From contig NZ_QOCF01000035.1 of assembly GCF_003318255.1 (NCBI RefSeq), positions 124,001 to 188,000 of the forward strand: DNA of 64,000 bases, given 5' to 3'. The notes under the pieces were generated by a model that was given only the letters and a program-made list of their open reading frames with translations, made no database searches and was not told where the DNA came from. Positions 42,782 to 51,682 of the stretch are shown piece after piece. Position 1 is the stretch's first letter, and each line of letters starts with the position of its first letter. Source of the DNA: Ruegeria sp. A3M17. GTDB lineage: Bacteria; Pseudomonadota; Alphaproteobacteria; Rhodobacterales; Rhodobacteraceae. Made by a program: the position numbers and the translations under genes.

Positions 42782-43756
42782 TTGGCTGGAACGCTGCCCC
42801 TTTCAGACGAAGAAGATGCCCGCGTCGCTTTGTTTATCGACGAGTTTTCAAACCAGTTCCTGAAAGAGCCCATCCGCCGCTATGAATGTATCTACCGATC
42901 GCACGCGTTCGACGACACGCGATCCGTCGTGATCCTGCATACCGCAGCGCAGGCTTTCGCCCTTAAGATCGATACGCAATCGCCAGACACCGGGCGGTTG
43001 AAGAACGAATACGACCTGCTCGTCGAACTGTACCAATACTTTGAGGGAAATGAGACTTCGCGCGTTGTCCGACCCGTTTACCTCTCGCCAGGTGGTGCTT
43101 TTCTAGTCACCGAATACATCAATCGGCCAACTGCCGTTGACCTGATCTACAACAGCAAGGACGACGATCAGGTCGCCCAGGTGTACCGTCGCGCGGGGTC
43201 GTGGCTGAACGATCTTCACAGTCGCAACCCGCCTGTTCGTTACGCCTTTCGCCCCAGGTGGATGACAGACAGCCTGAAAGAGCTGATGACGGCCGTTCCC
43301 AACAAAATCGCGAACCAAAGCCGGACAATGGTGAACCTAATGCTGTCCGAAGGGACCCTCCTGAAGGGCACCGAGGACCTGCGCGTGTTTTCACATGGCG
43401 ATTATCACGGGCAGAACCTGATTGTGGGACAAGGGAAAACGATTGGTCTGGATTTCACCGAAGCCCGCGACAAGCTGGCGGTCTACGATATCGTCGATTT
43501 TCTGAAGGCGGATATCTTTCGGAATGGCGGCGCATCGGGTGTCGACCGAAGCGGTATCCTCAAAAGAAACAAGGACATGTTCTTTCGCCTTTATCGACAT
43601 CCTGTCAATGTTGAGGTCTTGGATTATTGTCTCCGTGGACGGCTGCTGAAAGACTGGCTGGCCTTGTGGCGAATTGACCACGAATGCAGCGAATTCGAAA
43701 GAGACAAACGGCAAAGACTGGGCGATCGCCTGCAGGTCGCATTACAACACCGTTGA
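42782..43756 (+). CDS. Aminoglycoside-phosphotransferase-fold kinase-like protein
   Basis: The 324-residue protein starts at a TTG; no nearer ATG fits. It has the APH/choline-kinase fold: an N-lobe lysine in AFALKIDTQSP, catalytic loop VFSHGDYHGQNLIVG and metal-binding GLDFTEARDK. Such proteins phosphorylate small molecules (amino sugars, choline, methylthioribose, antibiotics). Nothing points to a particular substrate, and the position inside the ribosomal/RNA-polymerase locus on the opposite strand gives no clue. An antibiotic role is not implied. Confidence 0.75.
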   Translation: MAGTLPLSDEEDARVALFIDEFSNQFLKEPIRRYECIYRSHAFDDTRSVVILHTAAQAFALKIDTQSPDTGRLKNEYDLLVELYQYFEGNETSRVVRPVYLSPGGAFLVTEYINRPTAVDLIYNSKDDDQVAQVYRRAGSWLNDLHSRNPPVRYAFRPRWMTDSLKELMTAVPNKIANQSRTMVNLMLSEGTLLKGTEDLRVFSHGDYHGQNLIVGQGKTIGLDFTEARDKLAVYDIVDFLKADIFRNGGASGVDRSGILKRNKDMFFRLYRHPVNVEVLDYCLRGRLLKDWLALWRIDHECSEFERDKRQRLGDRLQVALQHR

Positions 43757-43917
43757 GCTGGATGGATGGTCAGGCCAAATGACGGGATTGTGAGCGGAAT
43801 CGCGAAAATCTTAGTTGACCGCACACTCTTGAAAAACTGTTATCCCAAACCATCGAGCATGCGGCCTTTGTCAGTTAGGGTCGGCAACAACCAATGCACA
43901 GAAGGTAAATCGCTTAC

Positions 43918-44958
43918 ATGGTTCTCCGCAGTTTTTTTGCTCAGGACAGCTCCAGTATGGTCGCTGTTTTCGTCCCAGATACGGCTGACGGGGACGACAT
44001 CGTCGTCGGCGGTTCGATCATCAACAACTCGGACACACCGGACGGCACTATCTTTACCTATTCGGGCGGCACCGGAACCACCATCACCTTGGATGACACA
44101 GCTGGCAGCCCCGACGTTTTTGAAGATGATCTTCCAACGGGCCACATCATCACGGATGGCGGTGGCATTGTGACAAACGGAACGCAGGTTGAATCCGAGT
44201 CGACAATCACTGTGCGCGCTCTGGACGACGATCTCAATCCGACCGGGCCAGAGATCACAATCTATGTGTTTTCCCAGAATGGGATTACTCAGGACGTTTG
44301 GGGCTTTGCCACATCCGCCCCCTTGGACACTGGGACGTCGTATATCAAAACCGGTGGTTCGAATGCCGGGTCGTCGGCTTATACGGACTATGTTACCTGT
44401 TTTGGGCCGGGAACCCTGATCGAAACTGCCGACGGTGCCGTAGCGGTTCAAGAACTTACAATAGGCCAGCTTATCTGGACCCGGGACAGCGGATTTCAAC
44501 CGATCCTCTGGATCGGAACGACCGAGGTTCATGCCCAAGGGTCATTTGCTCCGGTGGTGATCGAGGCCGGCGCTATCGGGAACACGAAAGAGCTGGTGGT
44601 TTCGCAACAGCATCGAATTCTGATCGGCTCACCTGCCACTGACATGCTTTTTGGATCATCCGAAGTGTTCGTGGCCGCCAAGCACCTGTGTGGTCTTCCG
44701 GGGGTTTCGATCCGCCCGACAGATCGCATCACCTACACCCACTTCATGTTCGACCGACACCACATTGTCCGGTCCAACGGCGCACTGACGGAAAGCTACT
44801 ACTACGGCGACAACGCAAAATACGCGCTGTCGTCCCCGCAACGGTCAGAAATCCTGGCGCTGTTCCCGTCGATCGAGGATATCAGCAATGCGTTTCGACG
44901 CACCGCAGCCCCAACAATCAGCGCGCGTGAGGCCGGTGTATTACGCGCATATATCTAA
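43918..44958 (+). CDS. Hint (hedgehog/intein)-domain protein
   Basis: The 346-residue protein has a Gly/Asp/Thr-rich N-terminal part (residues 1-155), poor in Cys and Lys, and a C-terminal Hint domain starting TCFGPGTLIETADG, then VQELTIGQLIWTRD and VSQQHRILIG. Hint domains of this bacterial type occur in large secreted proteins of roseobacters and may self-cleave after the first Cys. An ATG at 43957 (MVAVFVPDTADGDD) is an alternative start. No signal peptide is seen; secretion by a type I system is common for such proteins but cannot be shown here. Confidence 0.8.
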   Translation: MVLRSFFAQDSSSMVAVFVPDTADGDDIVVGGSIINNSDTPDGTIFTYSGGTGTTITLDDTAGSPDVFEDDLPTGHIITDGGGIVTNGTQVESESTITVRALDDDLNPTGPEITIYVFSQNGITQDVWGFATSAPLDTGTSYIKTGGSNAGSSAYTDYVTCFGPGTLIETADGAVAVQELTIGQLIWTRDSGFQPILWIGTTEVHAQGSFAPVVIEAGAIGNTKELVVSQQHRILIGSPATDMLFGSSEVFVAAKHLCGLPGVSIRPTDRITYTHFMFDRHHIVRSNGALTESYYYGDNAKYALSSPQRSEILALFPSIEDISNAFRRTAAPTISAREAGVLRAYI

Positions 44959-45064
44959 GCCGTAGAAGTCAGACGCGCGCAGTCTTAAACCGCAGCTTCC
45001 GCCTGGCGCAGACTACTTGAATGCGGCCTTCACACGGACAGCCTGATCATCTTTAAGCACAAAA

Positions 45065-45096
45065 AAATCCCGGGCGGTTCGCACCACCCGGGATTT
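45065..45096 (-). terminator. Terminator after rplA
   Basis: A 13-position stem (AAATCCCGGG/CCCGGGATTT plus GG/CC, one mismatch) with a six-base loop is followed on the minus strand by seven T. It closes the rplK-rplA unit before the inserted plus-strand genes. Confidence 0.93.
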
Positions 45097-45121
45097 CATC
45101 TTCGCGTTGCAGCAATAGGGC

Positions 45122-45820
45122 TTATTCGCCCGAAGCGGCAGCAACATCCAGAGTCACGCCAGGGCCCATGGTCGAGCTCAGCGCGATTTTCTTCATGTAG
45201 GTGCCTTTGGCGCCTGTCGGCTTGGCCTTGGCCACGGCCGAGATAAAGGCGCGGACGTTTTCGACCAGCTTGGCTTCGTCGAAGGACGCTTTGCCAACAC
45301 CGGCGTGCACAACGCCACCTTTTTCTGCCTTGAACTGAACTTCACCGCCCTTGGCTGCTTCTACGGCCGCTTTCACGTCCATGGTCACGGTGCCAACTTT
45401 GGGGTTCGGCATCAGGTTGCGGGGGCCCAGAACTTTACCCAGACGACCGACGATCGGCATCATGTCCGGGGTGGCAATGCAACGATCGAATTCGATGGTG
45501 CCGCCCTGGATGGTTTCCATCAGGTCTTCTGCGCCGATGATATCCGCGCCAGCTTCTTTCGCTTCGTCAGCCTTGGGGCCACGAGCAAAAACAGCAACGC
45601 GCATCGTTTTACCGGTGCCATTGGGCAGGCCGACAACGCCACGAACCATCTGGTCTGCGTGACGGGTGTCAACACCCAGGTTCAGAGCGATCTCGACGGT
45701 TTCGTCAAACTTCGAAGTTGCGTGGGCTTTAACCAGTGCAACCGCTTCTTCCACCGACAGATCTGTCTTGCCAGCGAAAGCTTCGCGCGCGGTGCGCGTA
45801 CGTTTACCGAGTTTTGCCAT
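45122..45820 (-). CDS. rplA: 50S ribosomal protein L1
   Basis: The 232-residue protein starts [20 protein letters not shown] and has the L1 signature region [16 protein letters not shown]1 forms the mobile stalk at the E site and often represses its own mRNA. It follows rplK by one base, and is followed by a terminator rather than rplJ, so the usual rplKAJL run is split. Confidence 0.98.
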   Translation of the reverse strand: MAKLGKRTRTAREAFAGKTDLSVEEAVALVKAHATSKFDETVEIALNLGVDTRHADQMVRGVVGLPNGTGKTMRVAVFARGPKADEAKEAGADIIGAEDLMETIQGGTIEFDRCIATPDMMPIVGRLGKVLGPRNLMPNPKVGTVTMDVKAAVEAAKGGEVQFKAEKGGVVHAGVGKASFDEAKLVENVRAFISAVAKAKPTGAKGTYMKKIALSSTMGPGVTLDVAAASGE

Positions 45821-45821
45821 C

Positions 45822-46271
45822 TTACTTCACCTCGATGCCCATAGAGCGGGCCGAGCCCAGGATGATCTGCATTGCGCCTTCGACGTCGTTGGCGTTCAGA
45901 TCTTTCATTTTGGCTTCGGCGATTTCACGAACCTGCTTCGTGGTCACGGTTGCCACGGTCTCACGACCTGGGTTTTCCGCGCCGCGAGGACGGTTACGCT
46001 TGCCAACCGGCTTCAGACCAGCCGCTTTTTTCAGGTAGTAAGACGCGGGCGGCGTCTTGATGTCCATGGTGAAGGACTTGTCCTGATAATAGGTAATCAC
46101 GGTCGGGCAAGGCGCGCCTTGCTCCATGTCTGCGGTCTTGGCGTTGAACGCCTTGCAGAATTCCATGATGTTGATGCCGCGCTGACCCAGCGCCGGACCA
46201 ACTGGCGGCGACGGGTTCGCCTGACCTGCAGGAACCTGCAGTTTCATTGTACCAGCAAGCTTCTTGGCCAT
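45822..46271 (-). CDS. rplK: 50S ribosomal protein L11
   Basis: The 149-residue protein starts [20 protein letters not shown] and contains [21 protein letters not shown]11 binds the GTPase-associated centre of 23S rRNA. It starts the rplKA unit. Normally nusG lies just upstream; here two plus-strand genes intervene. Confidence 0.98.
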   Translation of the reverse strand: MAKKLAGTMKLQVPAGQANPSPPVGPALGQRGINIMEFCKAFNAKTADMEQGAPCPTVITYYQDKSFTMDIKTPPASYYLKKAAGLKPVGKRNRPRGAENPGRETVATVTTKQVREIAEAKMKDLNANDVEGAMQIILGSARSMGIEVK

Positions 46272-46583
46272 TTGGTTTTCCTTTCAACGTAGGCAGGACG
46301 CGTCCCACCCGGTTTATGTTGCGTGGTCCGATCCGGGATCGCGATCCCAGCAACCTCCCACGAGAGAATCTCGCCCTAAGACGATAGAGGCGGCATTTAT
46401 AGAGGAATGGTGGGGTTGGCAAGTAGCTCGCACCTTATTTCCAAAGGGCGCGTTTGTGTCCTGGAGGAGCCCCTGTGACAGTTGAAACCAGCAAAACAAA
46501 ATAAATAAATTGAATACATAAGTTGCTAAAGAAACGCAGGCGGGTATCTTGGTACAGCTTGGACACAGAAGAGGTGGTCAGGG
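46272..46583. other. Divergent promoter region between rplK and exported paralogues
   Basis: These 312 bases separate rplK (minus) from a lipoprotein gene (plus). An AT-rich tract at 46490-46535 is promoter-like for the plus strand. No RNA gene, repeat or ORF is convincing. Confidence 0.45.
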
Positions 46584-47444
46584 ATGGCATCATCTCGACT
46601 GAACAAGGGGCTATTGGTCTGCATTCTTTTTGCTATGCTGCCTGGCTGTGGCAGCAAGGCTCAGGATCAGGGCACTGAGCCGAAGGCGGTCACCCAAACC
46701 GGCGGATCCAACAGTTCTTCTTCATACTCTTCGACGGGAATTGATCCCGCCACCTATGCCGGTCGGTTTCAGATCAAATTGACTAAAGAAGTCCCGCTGC
46801 GCGATATTCCCGTTCCCTTCACTGTCTATGGTGGCCTTGAAGAAGCCAGCCCAACCCGTTTGCAACTGCGCGCCTTTATGGATTTGCGCGGATTGCAGGA
46901 AAAAGCGCCTCAAATATTGACCGGTCCTTTGGAAGAAAGCTGCAAACGTCAAATCTACCTCGAGATCCGTAACGTCACCGCCAAAGATGACACAGTGCAG
47001 ATTGAAGGCTCTGCCCGAGCGCGGTTTACTACCTGCAATCGGCGTGAAGAACCTGGCTTTCGATACTTTGGGGCCACTGTAGACGCGGTCGCGGTCGCTA
47101 AGGCCGAGGTGAAGGGCCAATGCCTGACATTCAGCATCGAAGGCGTTGACCTAGATCCGCGCGGTTTTATTGGCGCTGTCTCCAATCTTTTCGGCCTGAC
47201 CAACCGCATCAACGAAGCCGTCCTCGAAAAAGGCGGGGAATTTCTGGCGGCACACCCGGTCTGCCCGCCATTGCCCGCAGAGTTCACTTTACTCGACCCG
47301 ATTTACGAGTCCGGAGGCACTCGGGAAATTGCGCCTGGCGGGATGGGTGCTGCCATTGTCGGATCTGCCGATGTCAGCGCCGAGACAATTATCGAAGTCC
47401 TTGGGGGGCTGAAGGAGCTTGGCGTATTGGAGTTTGCTGAATGA
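46584..47444 (+). CDS. Predicted lipoprotein of unrecognised family, paralogue of the next gene
   Basis: The 286-residue protein has a lipoprotein signal peptide with lipobox LPGC (Cys22), then a low-complexity Ser/Thr linker to about residue 52. The rest is a domain shared with the next gene: PLRDIPVPFTVYGGL, TRLQLRAFMDLRGLQEKAPQ, CPPLPAEFTLLDPIYESGG and GGMGAAIVGSADVSAETI. I recognise no known domain. It overlaps its paralogue by four bases and lies on the strand opposite to the ribosomal genes on both sides. It is probably anchored in a membrane facing the periplasm. Confidence 0.8.
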   Translation: MASSRLNKGLLVCILFAMLPGCGSKAQDQGTEPKAVTQTGGSNSSSSYSSTGIDPATYAGRFQIKLTKEVPLRDIPVPFTVYGGLEEASPTRLQLRAFMDLRGLQEKAPQILTGPLEESCKRQIYLEIRNVTAKDDTVQIEGSARARFTTCNRREEPGFRYFGATVDAVAVAKAEVKGQCLTFSIEGVDLDPRGFIGAVSNLFGLTNRINEAVLEKGGEFLAAHPVCPPLPAEFTLLDPIYESGGTREIAPGGMGAAIVGSADVSAETIIEVLGGLKELGVLEFAE

Positions 47445-48205
47445 GACTTTGGTTAATTTTTCCAGTCTTAATGGCAGTTGTTCTGGGAGCCCGAGCACCA
47501 GACGCGCAGCAGGTAGATTTTGTCATCGACGCAACGCTGCCAGTTCGTGATACGGAATTGCCGTATACGCTTGATCTGAACCTCACCGCTGCTGCCCCTA
47601 CCCGGATCGGGGTGGGTGCCCTTCTTGATCTGCGCGAAGTACAGAAAACTGTACCTGAGCGACTGGCTGAAAACGCGATAGTCGACAATTGCGGCCTGCA
47701 AGTCCGACTGGATGAATTCAGCTTTAAAGCCCAAGACGACGCGATAGATCTGGACGGGCAAGTTACCATCACGATCTTTGAATGCAGCAGAACCAGTGAG
47801 CGCGACTTTCAGCGGGGTGAACAAAAAAATGCTATCCAGGCAAACATGTCCACCGAAGCGACTGTCGAGTTGCGGGACAACTGTGCCTATTTCGAACTTA
47901 TCGACCTCGTGCTCACGGCTCCCGAAGCGCAGCGCGAAAAACTCCTTGAGGACGACACGCTCGAGTCCGTCAAGAAGCTGATGTTGGCCGCCGTAGACCT
48001 TGTTTTGAACGAAACCCCTTTGTGTCCGGAACTGCCGGCAGAGCTCGCGTCTCTTGATCCGGTTTATGACACTGGCGGCCCACGAGAGATCGGAGAGGGT
48101 GGACTTGGCGTACTCTTGGACGGTTCGGTAGATGTCAGCCCGTCGACAATTCTGGACATCCTAACAGTTCTTCAACAACAAGAACTAATTCCCGGTCCAC
48201 CCTAG
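47441..48205 (+). CDS. Exported protein, paralogue of the preceding lipoprotein
   Basis: The 254-residue protein has a cleavable-looking signal peptide (RLWLIFPVLMAVVLGARA). The body parallels its neighbour: LPVRDTELPYTLDLNL, TRIGVGALLDLREVQKTVPE, CPELPAELASLDPVYDTGGP and GLGVLLDGSVDVSPSTI. It has no lipobox, so it would be soluble in the periplasm. The tandem, overlapping arrangement suggests duplication and joint function. It ends 80 bases before the nusG terminator on the other strand. Function is unknown. Confidence 0.8.
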   Translation: MRLWLIFPVLMAVVLGARAPDAQQVDFVIDATLPVRDTELPYTLDLNLTAAAPTRIGVGALLDLREVQKTVPERLAENAIVDNCGLQVRLDEFSFKAQDDAIDLDGQVTITIFECSRTSERDFQRGEQKNAIQANMSTEATVELRDNCAYFELIDLVLTAPEAQREKLLEDDTLESVKKLMLAAVDLVLNETPLCPELPAELASLDPVYDTGGPREIGEGGLGVLLDGSVDVSPSTILDILTVLQQQELIPGPP

Positions 48206-48286
48206 CTGCAAAGCTCTTTCTTTCCGGTCGTGATCTTCCGCCTTTCGCCCGTGAACCTGAAAAGCTGATGCCAAAAAAGCAAAAAA

Positions 48287-48313
48287 CGCCGCGTTGCTCC
48301 AAGCATCGCGGCG
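48287..48313 (-). terminator. Terminator after nusG
   Basis: CGCCGCG-TTGC and GCA-CGCGGCG form an 11-position stem with one mismatch, followed on the minus strand by six T and more T-rich sequence. It ends the transcript carrying nusG. Confidence 0.88.
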
Positions 48314-48337
48314 CTCCAAAATTTTCTGAAGTGGGTT

Positions 48338-48871
48338 TTAGCCCTGCTTCGTAACCTGTGTAAAGTCCAGTTCGACCGGTGTTTCGCGGCCAAAGATCGA
48401 AACCGAAACCTTCAGCTTTTGGGCTTCGTCGTCGACACCTTCGACCATACCGTCGAAATCCTCGAACGGGCCGTCGTTGACCTTGACCTTCTCGCCCACT
48501 TCGAACGAGATCATCAGTTTCGGTGCGTCTTCACCTTCCTGAACACGGTTGAGGATCTGGTTCACCTCGGCGTCGCGCATCGGCATCGGACGGCCCTGCG
48601 GACCCAGGAAGCCGGTGACCCGGTTGATCGAGTTGACCAAGTGATAGCCCTGATCCGACATTTCCATATGCACCAACACGTAGCCGGGCATAAAGCGGCG
48701 TTCGGTCGTGACCTTCTTGCCCCGGCGCACTTCGATCACCTCTTCGGTGGGCACCAGTACTTCGTCGATATCGTCCTCAAGGCCTTGCTCAGCCACGGAC
48801 GTGCGGATCTGCTCTGCGATCTTCTTTTCGAAGTTCGAAAGAACGCTGACCGAGTACCACCGTTTCGCCAT
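48338..48871 (-). CDS. nusG: Transcription termination/antitermination factor NusG
   Basis: The 177-residue protein has the NGN domain ([19 protein letters not shown] and [17 protein letters not shown]) and a C-terminal KOW domain ([20 protein letters not shown]). NusG links RNA polymerase to Rho or to the ribosome. It is preceded by a 200-base gap from secE that contains a terminator-like hairpin. Confidence 0.98.
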   Translation of the reverse strand: MAKRWYSVSVLSNFEKKIAEQIRTSVAEQGLEDDIDEVLVPTEEVIEVRRGKKVTTERRFMPGYVLVHMEMSDQGYHLVNSINRVTGFLGPQGRPMPMRDAEVNQILNRVQEGEDAPKLMISFEVGEKVKVNDGPFEDFDGMVEGVDDEAQKLKVSVSIFGRETPVELDFTQVTKQG

Positions 48872-48958
48872 GAACCTGTCGTCCTTGTTTGCCTTCGGTG
48901 CGTTCGGAATGCCGCAAGCACCGTCATTGAAATTCTGTCACGTCACCCGGAATAAAAA

Positions 48959-48982
48959 GCGGCGCACAGCCCGAATCGCCGC
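48959..48982 (-). terminator. Terminator or attenuator between secE and nusG
   Basis: GCGGCG/CGCCGC with a 12-base loop is followed on the minus strand by TTTTTATT. It lies 89 bases beyond the secE stop and 88 before nusG. If active, nusG would need a promoter in 48872-48958 or depend on readthrough. Confidence 0.65.
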
Positions 48983-49071
48983 ACGCCCATTCCGAATAGT
49001 ACTGTGTCAACTACTCTGACATCCCGCGCTGTGCAAGGGGGCTGTGGCGTTTCCGCCCTGCCCAATCCGGT

Positions 49072-49269
49072 TTAACCGAATGCGCCCAGGATCAGTTGCA
49101 GACCGCCGCGAATACCCAGATCGACCAGCGCAAAGAACACGGCGGTCAGTGCCGCCATGATGAACACCATGACCGTGGTCAGCAGAACCTCGCGACGCGT
49201 GGGCCAAACGACCTTTGCGACTTCGGCGCGGACTTGCTGAATGAACTGGATCGGATTCACTGTTGCCAT
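49072..49269 (-). CDS. secE: Preprotein translocase subunit SecE
   Basis: The 65-residue protein has the single-helix form: a short amphipathic start (NPIQFIQQVRAEVAKVVWPT) and one membrane helix (VFIMAALTAVFFALVDLGI). SecE clamps the SecY channel. It lies upstream of nusG as in most bacteria. A tRNA-Trp gene often found just before it is absent; ccoS occupies that place. Confidence 0.95.
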   Translation of the reverse strand: MATVNPIQFIQQVRAEVAKVVWPTRREVLLTTVMVFIMAALTAVFFALVDLGIRGGLQLILGAFG

Positions 49270-49337
49270 TTGGCTTGGTTCTCTCTGCTAGCGGATGGGC
49301 CGGACATAACCGGGCATTGCGGCAATTTCAAGAGTGG

Positions 49338-49496
49338 TCAGGACTTGGGCTTGTCATCCCATTCATCGCTGAGGATACGCCGCGCGTCACCTTCGGGATC
49401 ATCATACTGGTTCGACCGCACCGTGTAGATAAACGCCACAAGGCCAACCCCGCCCAAAAACAGGGAAATCGGTATGAGATAGGCCAGAACTTCCAT
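49338..49496 (-). CDS. ccoS: cbb3 oxidase maturation protein CcoS
   Basis: A 52-residue protein starts MEVLAYLIPISLFLGGVGLV, has one membrane helix, and continues AFIYTVRSNQYDDPEGDARR before an acidic tail ending DKPKS. This is the CcoS pattern. CcoS is needed for correct cofactor insertion in cbb3 oxidase. The start is five bases after the ccoI stop, so it is the last gene of ccoGHIS. Confidence 0.92.
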   Translation of the reverse strand: MEVLAYLIPISLFLGGVGLVAFIYTVRSNQYDDPEGDARRILSDEWDDKPKS

Positions 49497-49501
49497 ATCA
49501 A

Positions 49502-51679
49502 CTACCTCAGGCGCAGGGCATTCAGGGACACGGTAATGGACGAGGTCGACATCGCCAATGCCGCGATCAGCGGCGTGGCGAACCCGGCTACGGCCAAGGG
49601 TACGGCTATAATATTGTAAACCGTAGCGATGCGAAAGTTCTCGCGAATCCTTTTGGTCGCCTTCACCGCTGTGTCACAGGCATCTGCAATCGGGGACAGA
49701 TCGTTGCCTAGCAATACGATATCGGACGCGACCCGCGCTGCGTCCAGCGCCGAGGCGGGCGAGATTGACACATGCGCCGCCGCAAGTGCGGCCGTATCGT
49801 TCAGCCCGTCCCCGACCATCAGAACATGGTGGCCTCGATCGCTGAGGTCTTGCACATGGGCGGCCTTGTCCTGAGGCAGCGCCTCGGCAATCCATGTTTC
49901 AATCCCAAGCTTATCTGCCAGCGTTTGAACCGCGCCTCGTGTATCACCCGAGATGAGAACGACGCTCTTTCCGCCGTCACGGAACGCCTGCACGGCTTCA
50001 GCCGCGCCCGGACGCAGTGAATCCGAGAACAGGAACGCAACCGGTGACTGCCCCGTGACGGCCAACCAAGCTGTCGTCTGATCACCCTCAGTAGCGCCGG
50101 TCCAACCGGCGCGTCCAAGACGCACGGGCTGACCTCGGTACATCCCTTCGGTCCCATACCCCGGAACCTCGACCACATCCTCAAGTCTGGCAGGCTTGAT
50201 CCCGGCATCTCTGGCGGATTTGGCAAGCGACACCGACAACGGATGCGAAGACGCCTCGGCCAGCGCCAGTGCAATCTCAAGATCCGCGCGGGAATGATCC
50301 TCAAGATTGGTCAATTCCGGAGTGCCGGATGTAAGCGTTCCGGTTTTATCAAAAACGACCGTATCGACCTCGGCCAGACGTTCCAGCGCAGTAGAATGTT
50401 TGATCAACATCCCCTTGCGGAACAATCGCCCCGAGGCCGCCGTCGTCACCGCAGGTACCGCAAGCCCCAGAGCACAGGGGCAGGTGATGATCAGAACCGC
50501 CGCAGCGATGTTCAGCGCGGTTCGGATATCGCCGGAATAGATGTACCACCCCACGAAACTGAGCGCGGACAGAATATGCACCCCCGGCGCGTATAGCTTG
50601 GCCGCCTTGTCAGCCAGCGACGTATAGCGCGATCGACCGGATTCTGCGATGGCCACCAGATCTGCCATACGGTGCAGTGAAGTATCCTCACCGACCGCTG
50701 TGGTCCGGATCGTCAGCGGGCCGGTCAGGTTAACCTCGCCTGCGCAGACCGCAAGACCGGCTTCGGCAAAAACAGGTAAGGTCTCGCCCGTCAACAAAGA
50801 CCGGTCGAGCTCCGATTTGCCCGATACAATCTCACCATCCACCGGCATACGGCCACCGGGGCGAACGATAATCAGGTCACCAACGGCCAGGCTTGCGACG
50901 GACACCTCTTCTTCGGCCCCATCAACTAAGCGAATGGCACGCGGCACTTCCAAAGCCGTCAGCTCTTCGGCTGCTGATCGCGCTGCGGCGCGGGTGCGAT
51001 AGTCCAGATATCGGCCCGCGAGCAGGAAGAAGGTCAACGTCAGCGCGGCGTCGAAATACGCATGCTCTCCGCTAAGCGCGGTTTCCCACAGCGACGTCAT
51101 GAGCGCCAACAGAATGGCCAGCACAATCGGCACATCCATGTTCAATCGTTTGACGCGCAGTGCACTCCAGGCGTTGGCAAAGAAGGGCTGTGCGGAAAAG
51201 GCAATCGCAGGCAGTGCAATTGCCGCAGATATCCAGTGAAACAGGTCCCGCGTCGCATCCGTGGCCCCAGACCAGACCGACACCGATAACAGCATCACGT
51301 TCATCGACGCGAAACCAGCCACCGCCAGTCGCATCAGCAAATCACGCCCGGCCTTGTCGGATTGGGTTGCCGACAAAGCGCCCGGGTCCAGCTCATGCGC
51401 CTCGTACCCGGCGCGCTCCAATACGGGGATCAGGTCGGCAGCGTGTGTCTCAGCGGCTGCTTTGATCATTGCACGCTTGAGCGTCAGATTGACCCTCGCG
51501 TCCTCGACACCCGGATGCGCATTCAGCGCGCGCTCGACATTCGCAATACAGGCCGAGCAGTGAATGCCGGGCAGGGATAGGGCAATCTGCACATCTTCAG
51601 GAACGGGCCGCGCTGGTTCCGCCGGTGCTGCGATGCAACCGGGGCACGCCGCCGTACCTGAGCTGAGCTGAGCGGTCAT
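49502..51679 (-). CDS. ccoI: Copper-transporting P-type ATPase for cbb3 assembly
   Basis: The 725-residue pump has an N-terminal CPGC motif (residues 12-15), a heavy-metal domain with GIHCSACIANVERAL, membrane helices, the CPC metal site in ITCPCALGLAVP, the phosphorylation site DKTGTLTSG and the hinge GDGLNDTAAL. CcoI exports or delivers copper for the CuB centre of cbb3 oxidase. It follows ccoH after three bases. The extra N-terminal Cys pair is typical of the FixI group. Confidence 0.96.
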   Translation of the reverse strand: MTAQLSSGTAACPGCIAAPAEPARPVPEDVQIALSLPGIHCSACIANVERALNAHPGVEDARVNLTLKRAMIKAAAETHAADLIPVLERAGYEAHELDPGALSATQSDKAGRDLLMRLAVAGFASMNVMLLSVSVWSGATDATRDLFHWISAAIALPAIAFSAQPFFANAWSALRVKRLNMDVPIVLAILLALMTSLWETALSGEHAYFDAALTLTFFLLAGRYLDYRTRAAARSAAEELTALEVPRAIRLVDGAEEEVSVASLAVGDLIIVRPGGRMPVDGEIVSGKSELDRSLLTGETLPVFAEAGLAVCAGEVNLTGPLTIRTTAVGEDTSLHRMADLVAIAESGRSRYTSLADKAAKLYAPGVHILSALSFVGWYIYSGDIRTALNIAAAVLIITCPCALGLAVPAVTTAASGRLFRKGMLIKHSTALERLAEVDTVVFDKTGTLTSGTPELTNLEDHSRADLEIALALAEASSHPLSVSLAKSARDAGIKPARLEDVVEVPGYGTEGMYRGQPVRLGRAGWTGATEGDQTTAWLAVTGQSPVAFLFSDSLRPGAAEAVQAFRDGGKSVVLISGDTRGAVQTLADKLGIETWIAEALPQDKAAHVQDLSDRGHHVLMVGDGLNDTAALAAAHVSISPASALDAARVASDIVLLGNDLSPIADACDTAVKATKRIRENFRIATVYNIIAVPLAVAGFATPLIAALAMSTSSITVSLNALRLR

Positions 51680-51682
51680 CCC

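Noticed and set aside
49270..49337. tRNA-Trp gene expected upstream of secE
   Set aside because: No cloverleaf or TTC-loop sequence is present; the gap holds only the secE promoter region.
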